64,000 nt of DNA from Methylotenera_A sp963701715 (GTDB lineage Bacteria; Pseudomonadota; Gammaproteobacteria; Burkholderiales; Methylophilaceae): positions 310,001-374,000 of the forward strand of contig CAVPAX010000004.1 of NCBI GenBank assembly GCA_963701715.1. Direction: 5' to 3'. Position 1 is the stretch's first letter. Each line of letters opens with the position of its first letter. The notes below the pieces were generated by a model, which searched no databases, was not told where the DNA came from, and saw only the letters and a list, made by a program, of their open reading frames with translations. The translations under genes and the position numbers were made by a program. Of this stretch, positions 54,615 through 62,694 are shown in pieces.

Positions 54615-55118
54615 TTATTTGCCTAGCATACCCGCAACTTTACCAGACACCATGCCAAATATGGCGCCTAGCACAGTAGATACAGCGACTAACAACACTG
54701 GATTTGACATATCCATTGCAGTTGAACTGCCTGCGTTTGCTGTTTGCAATGCATAAGCTGCTGTTGCAGCGTAGCCGTATACATTGGCTGGCACCGCGGA
54801 TAGCAAATTAACATTAGCTACAATGACTAACAAGAATACCGTCACAGCAATGTAAACCGCAGGACCGGCCGCACCTGGCAAGCCTAATGGGTTAGCACCC
54901 ACTAAAGCTAAAGCAACCCCTGCAATGACTGCACCATAAATCATACCAACGATTGTTTTTTGCAGTGCCGCTGTATCTGCTCCCAAAGCAAAGTAGCAAC
55001 CCCAAGCAATAAAGCCCGCCCAAACCAATACTGATCCTGCCAATGGCCCTAAAGCCAGAAATGCCCAAACACCACCTAATACAGCAATACTTAAAGCTAA
55101 TGCAGTTAACTTCGACAT
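54615..55118 (-). CDS. DUF1097 inner membrane protein
   Basis: 167 residues with five or six hydrophobic helices rich in Gly and Ala (VLVWAGFIAWGCYFALG; VNLLSAVPANVYGYAATAAY). It matches DUF1097 (YcdZ-like), of unknown function and proposed to be a small-molecule channel or transporter. A good ribosome site (AGGGAGAAAAGT) precedes the ATG. The 183-nt leader is strongly structured (see 55142-55287). Confidence 0.8.
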   Translation of the reverse strand: MSKLTALALSIAVLGGVWAFLALGPLAGSVLVWAGFIAWGCYFALGADTAALQKTIVGMIYGAVIAGVALALVGANPLGLPGAAGPAVYIAVTVFLLVIVANVNLLSAVPANVYGYAATAAYALQTANAGSSTAMDMSNPVLLVAVSTVLGAIFGMVSGKVAGMLGK

Positions 55119-55141
55119 ACTTTTCTCCCTAAATTAAAGGT

Positions 55142-55287
55142 AAAACTCTTGTAAAAATAATGTGTTGAGTATTACAGCCAGTAATTTTAGTTTGGCGAAG
55201 CTACGATGAATCAGTGCGCAACACCAACATCAATCAGCTAGACTTCGCGCAGTCTAGCCTCATTTTGGTGCGGTTGACAAGAGTTTT
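55142..55287 (-). ncRNA. Candidate structured leader or small inverted-repeat element before DUF1097
   Basis: The ends AAAACTCTTGT (55142-55152) and ACAAGAGTTTT (55277-55287) are perfectly complementary over 11 bp. Nested inside are CACCAA/TTGGTG (55222-55227 with 55265-55270), an 8-bp hairpin GCTAGACT-TCGCGC-AGTCTAGC (55237-55258) and a small hairpin ATTAC-AGCCA-GTAAT near 55170-55185. The layout is that of a multi-branched RNA. No T-run follows, so it is not a simple terminator. Confidence 0.5.
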
Positions 55288-55301
55288 TTGAATTGAGGAA
55301 A

Positions 55302-55925
55302 TTAATTAAGGGAAGCCTGATTTATCTTTGTGCTGTAATCCCAGTGTTTACGCCATGCTCCAAGCACGAGGTTAGGATATTGCGGCTTGCCAAGACTGCC
55401 ATTATATCGACCTAAAGCACGATATAAATCACCTTTTTCAATATCAATATAATGACGCAATATCGTGCATCCATAACGCAAATTCAAACGCATATTAAAT
55501 AAATTCTGATCTGGAGTGCCTATGCTTTTTACCCAAAATGGCATCACTTGCATATAGCCACGCGCACCAACACTGGACACCGCATACTTTTTAAAACCAC
55601 TTTCTACATGTATCAGCCCCAAAACTAGTTGCGGATCTAGCCCTGCACGTGTCGCCTCGTAATGTACCGACCTTAAAAAGTCTTCACGATATGTTTGATC
55701 CGGAAGACGTTTTTTTAAACGCTCCGACATTTCATTCATCCAAACTTGGCCTTCAACCTCGCTTCCAAATACCAGCCTCGGCGAAGCCAAATCACTCACC
55801 GATTTTTGCATCAACGCTCTGACGCTATTTGACAGCGGCTCTTCCTTTTGATTGCCGGCTTGGCATATAGAAGCAAAGGCCATCAAAAATATCAGGCTAA
55901 GTTTTTGTAAATTATGTTTTAGCAT
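55302..55925 (-). CDS. Lytic transglycosylase, SLT domain
   Basis: 207 residues from ATG 55925, overlapping the proS end by 14 nt. A signal peptide (LSLIFLMAFASICQA) leads to a C-terminal SLT lysozyme-like domain with the catalytic Glu in GLIHVESGFKKYAVSSVGARGYMQVM and ALGRYNGS. It should cleave peptidoglycan glycan strands in the periplasm. An alternative start at 55964 would add 13 residues. Confidence 0.88.
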   Translation of the reverse strand: MLKHNLQKLSLIFLMAFASICQAGNQKEEPLSNSVRALMQKSVSDLASPRLVFGSEVEGQVWMNEMSERLKKRLPDQTYREDFLRSVHYEATRAGLDPQLVLGLIHVESGFKKYAVSSVGARGYMQVMPFWVKSIGTPDQNLFNMRLNLRYGCTILRHYIDIEKGDLYRALGRYNGSLGKPQYPNLVLGAWRKHWDYSTKINQASLN

Positions 55926-57630
55926 TAATCGCAGTTTGAATAAAATTAGTCGCTTCAGTAACAAGCAAATTTTGTGCCTCTATTGCAGTCCGTGCCTTAT
56001 ATTCCACCTTGCCTTCGGCTAGTCCGCGCTCCCCCACCACCATTCGATGCGGGATACCCATCAAGTCACTCTCGGCGAACATGACGCCTGGCCGCTCCCC
56101 GCGGTCATCCAGCAACACGTCGATGCCTGCTTTTCTAAAATCTTCATACAATTGATTTGCCGTATTTTTTACCAATTCACTCTTATCCATGCCAATTGGG
56201 CAGATCACCACTTCGAAAGGCGCCATGCTGAGTGGAAAAATAATGCCTTTTTCGTCACTTCCCTGCTCAATTGCGGCACCTACAATGCGTGACACACCAA
56301 TGCCATAGCAACCCATTTCCATCACTTGCGATTGACCATTTTCATCCAAAAACGTTGCATTCATGGCTTTAGCATACTTGGTTCGCAGTTGGAAAATATG
56401 TCCGACTTCTATGCCGCGACAAAGACTGAGCTTACCTTTGCCGTCTGGGCTGGCATCACCCTCAAGCACATTGCGAATGTCCGCCACTGCACTTGGCTCT
56501 GGCAAGTCGCGCCCGAAATTAACGCCCGATAAATGATATTTAGGCTTATTCGCTCCGCAGACAAAATCGCTCATATTCGCCACAATTTTATCGGCAATCA
56601 CTGTCACGTTTTTACCCACCCCAACCGGGCCAATAAAACCAGGCGGGCAATTCAGATTGGCACGAATCTCCTCCTCCGTTGCTAAACGAAAATCTGCCAA
56701 TCCTGTCAATTTGACGACTTTAACTTCGTTTAAAGTATGGTCGCCACGCAATAAAGCCAAATAAAAATTTTCATTTGCCACAAGCGCAATTGCCTTTACC
56801 GTGCGCTCAACGCTAATGCCCAGCAGCTCCGCTACATCTTCGCATTGTGTCTGCTTCGGCGTTTCAACCTCTTTTAGGGCGTGACTGGGAGCCGCTCTGC
56901 TATTGTTCTCTGGCAATGCTTCTGCAAGTTCCACATTGGCTGCGTAATCCGAGTTTTCGCAATACGCCAACGCATCTTCGCCGCTATCGGCAAGCACATG
57001 AAACTCTTGCGAGCCTTCACCACCAATTGCGCCAGAATCTGCCTTGACTGCACGGAATTTCAGCCCAAGACGCGTAAAAATATTACTGTAAGTTTGGTAC
57101 ATCTGCGCATAGGTTTTTTGTAGCGATTCAAAATCAGTATGGAAAGAATAAGCATCTTTCATCATGAATTCGCGCGCACGCATCACGCCAAAACGTGGGC
57201 GAATTTCATCGCGAAATTTGGTCTGAATTTGATACAAATTAATCGGTAATTGCTTATAGCTATTGATTTCGCGGCGCACGATATCGGTAATTACCTCTTC
57301 ATGCGTGGGGCCAAAACAAAAATCACGCTCATGTCGGTCTTTTATCTTTAACATTTGCGGGCCAAACACCGCCCAGCGCCCTGTTTCATCCCACAATTCC
57401 TTAGGCTGCACGGCAGGCATTAAAAGCTCCAGCGCACCTGCTTTGTTCATTTCATCACGCACAATCGCTTCTACTTTGCGCATCACGCGCAAACCAAGCG
57501 GCATCCAGCTATATAAGCCATTCCCCAGTTTTTTGATCAAACCAGCACGCACCATCAGCTTGTGCGAAATCAGTTCCGCATCGTTAGGGGCTTCTTTTTG
57601 GGTGGCGATAAAAAATTGGGTGGCGCGCAT
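55912..57630 (-). CDS. proS: Prolyl-tRNA synthetase
   Basis: 572 residues, the bacterial ProS length. Class II motifs are present (motif 2 FRDEIRPRFGVMRAREFMMKDAYSFH, motif 3 GCYGIGVSRIVGAA), with the editing domain inserted between them (SVERTVKAIALVANENFYLALLRGDHTLNEVK). It charges tRNA-Pro and clears Ala-tRNA-Pro. Confidence 0.97.
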   Translation of the reverse strand: MRATQFFIATQKEAPNDAELISHKLMVRAGLIKKLGNGLYSWMPLGLRVMRKVEAIVRDEMNKAGALELLMPAVQPKELWDETGRWAVFGPQMLKIKDRHERDFCFGPTHEEVITDIVRREINSYKQLPINLYQIQTKFRDEIRPRFGVMRAREFMMKDAYSFHTDFESLQKTYAQMYQTYSNIFTRLGLKFRAVKADSGAIGGEGSQEFHVLADSGEDALAYCENSDYAANVELAEALPENNSRAAPSHALKEVETPKQTQCEDVAELLGISVERTVKAIALVANENFYLALLRGDHTLNEVKVVKLTGLADFRLATEEEIRANLNCPPGFIGPVGVGKNVTVIADKIVANMSDFVCGANKPKYHLSGVNFGRDLPEPSAVADIRNVLEGDASPDGKGKLSLCRGIEVGHIFQLRTKYAKAMNATFLDENGQSQVMEMGCYGIGVSRIVGAAIEQGSDEKGIIFPLSMAPFEVVICPIGMDKSELVKNTANQLYEDFRKAGIDVLLDDRGERPGVMFAESDLMGIPHRMVVGERGLAEGKVEYKARTAIEAQNLLVTEATNFIQTAINAKT

Positions 57631-57696
57631 AATATTTTCGTAAATTGTTGACAGGCTGGATTTTAGCGTTAAATGCCGATTAAGTCAGCACTTGGC

Positions 57697-58353
57697 TTAT
57701 TTTTGTGGAGTGGCAAGCCGTGTTGTTCTTGGCTTCCCCACGGGGCTATCGGGGGGTTGAAAATTGGCCTTCCATTGCTCAAACGGCACAATAGTGGCGG
57801 CGTAACCGTTATCATAAAACCAGCTATCAACTGCGTATCTTACCCCCGATTTGATTTCACGTATCACTGCTGCAGTATGAGGCCAACCGGTAAAAAAAAA
57901 GTTGCGTGTGCGCATGTCTTCAATCTCGTGAAACTGCATCAACCCGCGCTGCTTCAAGAGGCGCATATAAGTGGTGGAGTTAATCGCTTCGTCATTACAA
58001 TCCAATTGGCCAGGCATTTCTCCACTATCAAATGTACCTGCAATATCTGTTGAAGTCCCATTTTTTGCACCGACGATGCGTTCAAGTTCGCCAATGGCTT
58101 TGCTGATTTGTAAGCGTTCGTCTGCAGGATTTATTGCTTTCACTTTAAAAATTTGAATGATATTTTTCCATTCCGGCTCACTAATAGAAATCTGGTTGGA
58201 TTCTGCGCAGCCACCGCCCTGACATACTTCGAATTGGCTTAATTGCGGCGTTTGACGAAAGATACGTGAAATGTCTGATAAAGCTGCCAAGGCAGATGTA
58301 CTGCAATATAGCACTAGAAAACTAGAGAATAAGAGGCTTGTTAGAAATTTCAT
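57697..58353 (-). CDS. Secreted protein with a transglutaminase/papain-like Cys-His-Asp pattern
   Basis: 218 residues with a clear signal peptide ending SALA. The mature part holds Cys119 in GQLDCNDEAINSTTYMRLL, His159 in WPHTAAVI and Asp176 in YAVDSWF. Order and spacing fit the triad of transglutaminase-like or bacterial papain-like cysteine peptidases. A further cysteine pair (VCQGGGC, 44 and 49) may form a disulfide. The family is unknown to me and activity is an inference. Its 5' end overlaps the preceding TPM gene by 32 nt, so it belongs to the lemA-TPM operon. Confidence 0.65.
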   Translation of the reverse strand: MKFLTSLLFSSFLVLYCSTSALAALSDISRIFRQTPQLSQFEVCQGGGCAESNQISISEPEWKNIIQIFKVKAINPADERLQISKAIGELERIVGAKNGTSTDIAGTFDSGEMPGQLDCNDEAINSTTYMRLLKQRGLMQFHEIEDMRTRNFFFTGWPHTAAVIREIKSGVRYAVDSWFYDNGYAATIVPFEQWKANFQPPDSPVGKPRTTRLATPQK

Positions 58354-58831
58354 TTTTATTATCGCCAGTCATGGGGAAATGTTTTTCTAACACTGCGCTG
58401 ATTTTTTCAATGCCTTGTAAAACACCTGCTTCGAAATCACCTTTTCTAAACAATATTTCCATCTCACGGCAGATTTCTTCCCAGCCGTCATGTCCGACAT
58501 GTCGGTCAATTCCGCGGTCCGCCACAATCTCCACATCGCGATCAGCCAGCAGCAGATAAATCAGTACGCCATTGTTATACTCGGTATCCCAAATATTCAG
58601 GCGGCCAAAAAGCTCAATCGCACGCTTTTTTGGCGTTTTCTTAAATAAAATTTCGTAAGGATGCATACCTGCTTCTACAACAAAACGTATTTCCCCTGCG
58701 TGGGTTTTCTCGCTCGTCACAATGGCTTTTTCAATTTCGTGCAGCGCAATCGCCGAAAAGTAGCGCTTTACCTGCCACGGGTTGCTGACAAGGTGCTGAA
58801 AAAAACGAATCAGCGGATGGCGTCTTTTCAT
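58322..58831 (-). CDS. TPM-domain protein, cytoplasmic form
   Basis: 169 residues of the TPM domain family without a signal peptide (FSAIALHEIEKAIVTSEKTHAGEIRFVVEAG; YNNGVLIYLLLADRDVEIVADRGID). TPM proteins have been linked to photosystem repair, phosphatase activity and membrane quality control; the bacterial role is unclear. It follows the secreted YgcG-like TPM protein by 3 nt. Confidence 0.88.
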   Translation of the reverse strand: MKRRHPLIRFFQHLVSNPWQVKRYFSAIALHEIEKAIVTSEKTHAGEIRFVVEAGMHPYEILFKKTPKKRAIELFGRLNIWDTEYNNGVLIYLLLADRDVEIVADRGIDRHVGHDGWEEICREMEILFRKGDFEAGVLQGIEKISAVLEKHFPMTGDNKNEISNKPLIL

Positions 58832-58834
58832 GAT

Positions 58835-59740
58835 TTACCAGTCTCCACTTGCTCCACCGCCCCCAAAATCGCCACCTCCTCCGCCCCAGTTACTCGAACT
58901 ACCGCCACCAGACCACCCACCGCCATACCCACCACTATAACCACCAGAACGGCCACTATAGCCATTGATGCCACGACTTCCCAGCATCATGGTGATAAAA
59001 AATGCAACCACGCCAAAAACCGCCGCACCGCCCAAGGCCGCGCCCAGCAACCATACTACACCACCGAGCAAACCGCCATTGATCGCGCTGCCAAAAAAGG
59101 TGCCGAACATACTGCGTAAAATCAGGCCGGTGATTAAGCCGCCAAATAACAGCATCGGTAAAATATCCATCACGCCCATGCCGCCAGATGTCGTGCTGCT
59201 TGGCGTCGGCAGGGCTTCGCCGTCAATCAGGCCAATCAATTTATCCACGCCAGAATCCAGACCGCCGTAAAAGTCGCCCTGCTTGAATTTGGGTGAAATC
59301 ACCTCAGAGATAATGCGCTTGGCGTACAAGTCCGGAATCGCGCCTTCCAAGCCATAGCCGACCTCGATGCGCAATTTTCTATCGTCTTTTGCCACCAGTA
59401 CCAGCACACCGTCATCGATTTTTTCGCGGCCTATTTTCCATTTTTCTACCACGCGAATCGCGTACTGCGCAATGTCTTCCGGCTGCGTGGTAGGGACAAT
59501 CAGCAGCGCAATCTGACTGCCTTTTTTCTGCTCAAACGCGGCCAGCTTTTGTTCCAGCTGCGCTTGCTCACCTTGCGACAATGTGCCAGTGGCATCGGTC
59601 ACGCGACTTGAAAGTGCGGGAATTTCTGCCAACGCAGCAAATGCACTGTTGAAAAAAAGCATGCAGGATGCTATGAACAGCACCCTGCAGACTGCATGGA
59701 TATTGGTCAGTAGGCCGGTTTTTTTTAAAGAAAAGTTCAC
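58835..59740 (-). CDS. YgcG-family TPM-domain membrane protein with glycine-rich tail
   Basis: 301 residues: a signal peptide (VLFIASCMLFFNSAFA), a periplasmic TPM domain (about 40-165, ARVVEKWKIGREKIDDGVLVLV in part), two or three membrane helices (about 190-255) and a very Gly/Ser/Trp-rich C-terminal tail (ending GGGGASGDW). This is the YgcG architecture that accompanies LemA. The start is GTG at 59740. Confidence 0.88.
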   Translation of the reverse strand: MNFSLKKTGLLTNIHAVCRVLFIASCMLFFNSAFAALAEIPALSSRVTDATGTLSQGEQAQLEQKLAAFEQKKGSQIALLIVPTTQPEDIAQYAIRVVEKWKIGREKIDDGVLVLVAKDDRKLRIEVGYGLEGAIPDLYAKRIISEVISPKFKQGDFYGGLDSGVDKLIGLIDGEALPTPSSTTSGGMGVMDILPMLLFGGLITGLILRSMFGTFFGSAINGGLLGGVVWLLGAALGGAAVFGVVAFFITMMLGSRGINGYSGRSGGYSGGYGGGWSGGGSSSNWGGGGGDFGGGGASGDW

Positions 59741-59762
59741 AGCTTTGAATTAAAGCCTTGGC

Positions 59763-60362
59763 TTACTTCTTATCGCCAAACTCCACTTTTGGCGCGCTCG
59801 AAATCGCTTTTTCGTTTTCTACCGTAAAGCTTGGTTTGGCCTTATAGCCGAACATCATCGCTGTCAAGTTTTCCGGAAACGAACGCACGGCAATGTTGTA
59901 ATCTTTAATCGTTTCAATGTAGCGATTGCGCGCTACGGTCACGCGATTCTCCGTGCCTTCCAGCTGCGCCTGCAGGTCTCTAAAGCCCTGATCCGCTTTC
60001 AGGTTGGGATAGTTTTCCGCCACCGCCATCAGGCGTGACAGCGCGCTGGTAAGCTGCCCTTGCGCCGCCTGAAACTTTGCAAAGGCTTCCGGGTCGTTCA
60101 GCACTTCCGGCGTCACTTGCATACTGCCCACTTTGCTGCGCGCCTCTGCAACTTCGGTCAGCACTTGCTCTTCGTGAGCTGCATAACCTTTTACGGTTTC
60201 GACCAAATTGGGCACCAAATCAGCACGGCGTTGATACTGGTTAAGCACTTCTGACCAACTGGCCTTAGCTTCCTCATCCAGACTTTGAAATTTGTTGTAG
60301 CCACAACCGGTCAAGGTCAGCGCTAAAATAATCACTGCAATTTTAGAAAATAAATTTTTCAT
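59763..60362 (-). CDS. lemA: LemA-family lipoprotein
   Basis: 199 residues with a lipobox (LALTLTGCGYN, Cys20), then a long helical LemA domain (NQYQRRADLVPNLVETVKGYAAHE; ENYPNLKADQGFRDLQAQLEG; NVAR-type NRYIETIKDYN). LemA proteins are often encoded with TPM-domain proteins, as here. The function is unclear, possibly membrane protein quality control or signalling. Confidence 0.92.
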   Translation of the reverse strand: MKNLFSKIAVIILALTLTGCGYNKFQSLDEEAKASWSEVLNQYQRRADLVPNLVETVKGYAAHEEQVLTEVAEARSKVGSMQVTPEVLNDPEAFAKFQAAQGQLTSALSRLMAVAENYPNLKADQGFRDLQAQLEGTENRVTVARNRYIETIKDYNIAVRSFPENLTAMMFGYKAKPSFTVENEKAISSAPKVEFGDKK

Positions 60363-60420
60363 GGTTTTCCTTCAAAAAGAAAATTTGTATGCCACTAGTA
60401 TATTGCGTTAATTTGTTCAA

Positions 60421-61149
60421 TTACAAGTTTTGCATGGTTGATTTTGCCAAACATAAATCATCCCAAGCCTTGGCTTTATCTGCCAGGTTTCGCAGTAAAT
60501 AGGCCGGATGATACGTCACGATAACCGGAACGCCGCAATAATCGTGCAACTTGCCGCGCATACTGGTCACTGTAGCATCCGAATTCAGTAAAGACTGTGC
60601 GGCAAATTTACCCAGCGCAATAATGAGCTTGGGTTTGATAAGCTCAACCTGGCGCTTCAGGTAAGGATCACATTGCATCACTTCCTCACCGTGCGGATCG
60701 CGGTTCTCGGGTGGACGGCATTTCAGCACGTTGGCAATGTACACATTCTCGCCGCGCTTCAGGTGAATCGCCTCCAGCATATTATCCAGCAGTTTGCCGG
60801 CATGCCCGACGAACGGCTCGCCGCGCTTGTCCTCCTCGGCACCTGGCGCTTCACCAACGAACAGCCAATCGGCGTTTTCATCACCCACGCCAAAAACAGT
60901 TTGCGTACGCGTTTTGGCGAGCCCGCATGCCTGACACTCTTTAACAAATTCCTTTAAAGACTGCCAGTCCATACTTTCAACAGATGCCCTGGGAGGTAAT
61001 ACCGGCAAGGCCTGCAGGCTTGCTGTTTTTTTTACATCATCAATCATTTCGGCGAGGGCAGGCTGCGCGCGCAACTTCCACAGGGGCAGCAGTTCCAGCT
61101 CGCGCAACATATCTTCTCGCGTTATATTTTTAGCATCATCACCCGACAT
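60421..61149 (-). CDS. Type 4 (Fe-S) uracil-DNA glycosylase
   Basis: 242 residues from ATG 61149. The Fe-S cysteines are seen in CQAC near the domain start, then CRPPENRDP and a fourth downstream. The uracil-binding motif is GEAPGAEEDKRGEPFVGHAG and the C-terminal motif is TYHPAYLLR. It removes uracil from DNA. The ATG lies 2 nt after the rimI stop; a TTG at 61155 would overlap it. Confidence 0.92.
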   Translation of the reverse strand: MSGDDAKNITREDMLRELELLPLWKLRAQPALAEMIDDVKKTASLQALPVLPPRASVESMDWQSLKEFVKECQACGLAKTRTQTVFGVGDENADWLFVGEAPGAEEDKRGEPFVGHAGKLLDNMLEAIHLKRGENVYIANVLKCRPPENRDPHGEEVMQCDPYLKRQVELIKPKLIIALGKFAAQSLLNSDATVTSMRGKLHDYCGVPVIVTYHPAYLLRNLADKAKAWDDLCLAKSTMQNL

Positions 61150-61151
61150 TA

Positions 61152-61613
61152 TCAAAGCGCCAATCCCATTAACACCGCATCTTCTCGGCCATTATGCGCG
61201 GGATAATAACCGCGCCTGACTGCCATTTCACAAAAGCCCATATTTTCGTAAAGCGCGATTGCTGAAATATTGCTTGGCCGCACCTCCAAAAACATATTCG
61301 CCGCCTTGTGATTTTTCGCAATTTTCAACATGTGTTCCAGCAAATAACGCCCCAAGCCACGTTTTTGCTGGGCTTTGGCGATGCTCAAATTCAGCAGATG
61401 CGCTTCGTCCATCACCAGCATCATCAAGCTGTAGCCTATTATTTCACCGCCTTCCTCCAATACCCAGGCACTGTAGCCGCTATTCAACGAATCGCTGAAA
61501 TTGCCGCGTGTCCATGGGTGCGAATAAATAGTGGGTTCGATTTGCATAATCGCGCCCAGATCGTCCATCTGCATAGGGCGAAGTGACAAGTTCGGCATTA
61601 ATTGTGCGCTCAT
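61152..61613 (-). CDS. rimI: Ribosomal protein S18-alanine N-acetyltransferase
   Basis: 153-residue GNAT protein with acetyl-CoA loop QKRGLGRYLLEHML and the RimI-typical MFLEVRPSNISAIALYENMGF and RRGYYPAHNGREDAVLM. It acetylates the N-terminus of S18. The ATG overlaps the tsaB TGA by 4 nt. Confidence 0.95.
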   Translation of the reverse strand: MSAQLMPNLSLRPMQMDDLGAIMQIEPTIYSHPWTRGNFSDSLNSGYSAWVLEEGGEIIGYSLMMLVMDEAHLLNLSIAKAQQKRGLGRYLLEHMLKIAKNHKAANMFLEVRPSNISAIALYENMGFCEMAVRRGYYPAHNGREDAVLMGLAL

Positions 61614-62299
61614 ATGCGCTGACCTTGCGCGCGCTCAAGTGAAGTGAGTGCCACGCGGTTACGAATGTAAATTGGCGCAGCTTCGGCGGCTGGTCTTGCC
61701 TTACCTGCTGCAAAAACCGGCTGTGCTAGTTTTAGAATGGCTTCAGCACGCGGGCTCACTTCCGGCATGATTTTCGCCAAGTTTTCAGCATATATTGTAC
61801 TTAATACTTCACCATAAACGGCCCAGCCACTGCCTACACCAACCCATTCGCCACCATCAAGCACTGGCGAAGCTTCAGGCTTGCATACGGTTGTTGTGGC
61901 AATCTCAACCCAGCTGCCATTTTGTTTTATATACGCTGCATGATAAACCTCGCCCATGCGCGCATCCAAACATGCGATGACCTTATCTTCACCGCTCGCT
62001 TCTGCCATTGCCATTAAAGTATTCACGCCAACCACAGGTAAATTTGCACCAAAACCTAAACCCTGTGCCACGCCGCAAGCAATGCGCACACCGGTAAACG
62101 CGCCAGGGCCCGCGCCAAATGAAATGCCGTCCAAATCAGCCAACATAAGGCTGGTTTCACTCAGCAACGCTTGAATCTGCGGCAAAATAAGCTGTGAGGC
62201 TGTCTGACCGACATTCTCGTAGTGCGAAAATAGCTTATCGTCCGCTTGCAAAGCAAGTGAGAGAAATTCGGTTGAGTTATCAAGTGCGAGCAGTTTCAT
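61610..62299 (-). CDS. tsaB: tRNA t6A synthesis protein TsaB
   Basis: 229 residues of the ASKHA-fold TsaB family (LLALDNSTEFLSLAL; ISFGAGPGAFTGVRIACGVAQGLG). With TsaD, TsaC and TsaE it makes N6-threonylcarbamoyladenosine on ANN-decoding tRNAs. It overlaps both its neighbours by ATGA, giving tight translational coupling. Confidence 0.95.
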   Translation of the reverse strand: MKLLALDNSTEFLSLALQADDKLFSHYENVGQTASQLILPQIQALLSETSLMLADLDGISFGAGPGAFTGVRIACGVAQGLGFGANLPVVGVNTLMAMAEASGEDKVIACLDARMGEVYHAAYIKQNGSWVEIATTTVCKPEASPVLDGGEWVGVGSGWAVYGEVLSTIYAENLAKIMPEVSPRAEAILKLAQPVFAAGKARPAAEAAPIYIRNRVALTSLERAQGQRI

Positions 62300-62694
62300 T
62301 CAGACGCTATTTTGCCACGAAGTCGCTTAATTTGTCCGCGCAAGCTCTTGCTGTCGACTCTTTTCTTTTGCGAAGCATGCGTTGGGCGCGTGGCATAACG
62401 CATGGGCTTGACTTGGTTTGCAGCGTTGACTATCTCGTGCAAGCGCTTGATCGCATCTTTTTTATTCGCCTCTTGCGTGCGGAATTGCTGCGCCTTCAGT
62501 ACCAGCACACCATCTTCGGTAATGCGGCTATCCTTCGAGTTTAAAAGCCGCTCTTTGAGCCAATTGCTCAAACTGCTGGCCTTAATATCAAAACGCAGAT
62601 GGATCGCGCTGGAGACTTTATTCACGTTCTGCCCGCCCGCGCCCTGCGCGCGGATGGCAGTGAGTTCGTATTCAGTTTCTGAAATCTCAATCAT
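62296..62694 (-). CDS. arfB: Alternative ribosome-rescue factor / peptidyl-tRNA hydrolase ArfB
   Basis: 132 residues with the release-factor motif GAGGQNVNKVSSAIHLRFD (catalytic G-G-Q) and a basic C-terminal tail (TRPTHASQKKRVDSKS) that enters the mRNA channel of stalled ribosomes. It frees non-stop ribosomes without a stop codon. It lies between dinG and tsaB with ATGA overlaps on both sides. Confidence 0.94.
   Translation of the reverse strand: MIEISETEYELTAIRAQGAGGQNVNKVSSAIHLRFDIKASSLSNWLKERLLNSKDSRITEDGVLVLKAQQFRTQEANKKDAIKRLHEIVNAANQVKPMRYATRPTHASQKKRVDSKSLRGQIKRLRGKIASE

Noticed and set aside
58835..58930. Gly-rich repeat coding region considered as a tandem DNA repeat
   Set aside because: The glycine-rich tail is normal for YgcG-type TPM proteins and the codons vary, so there is no exact DNA repeat.
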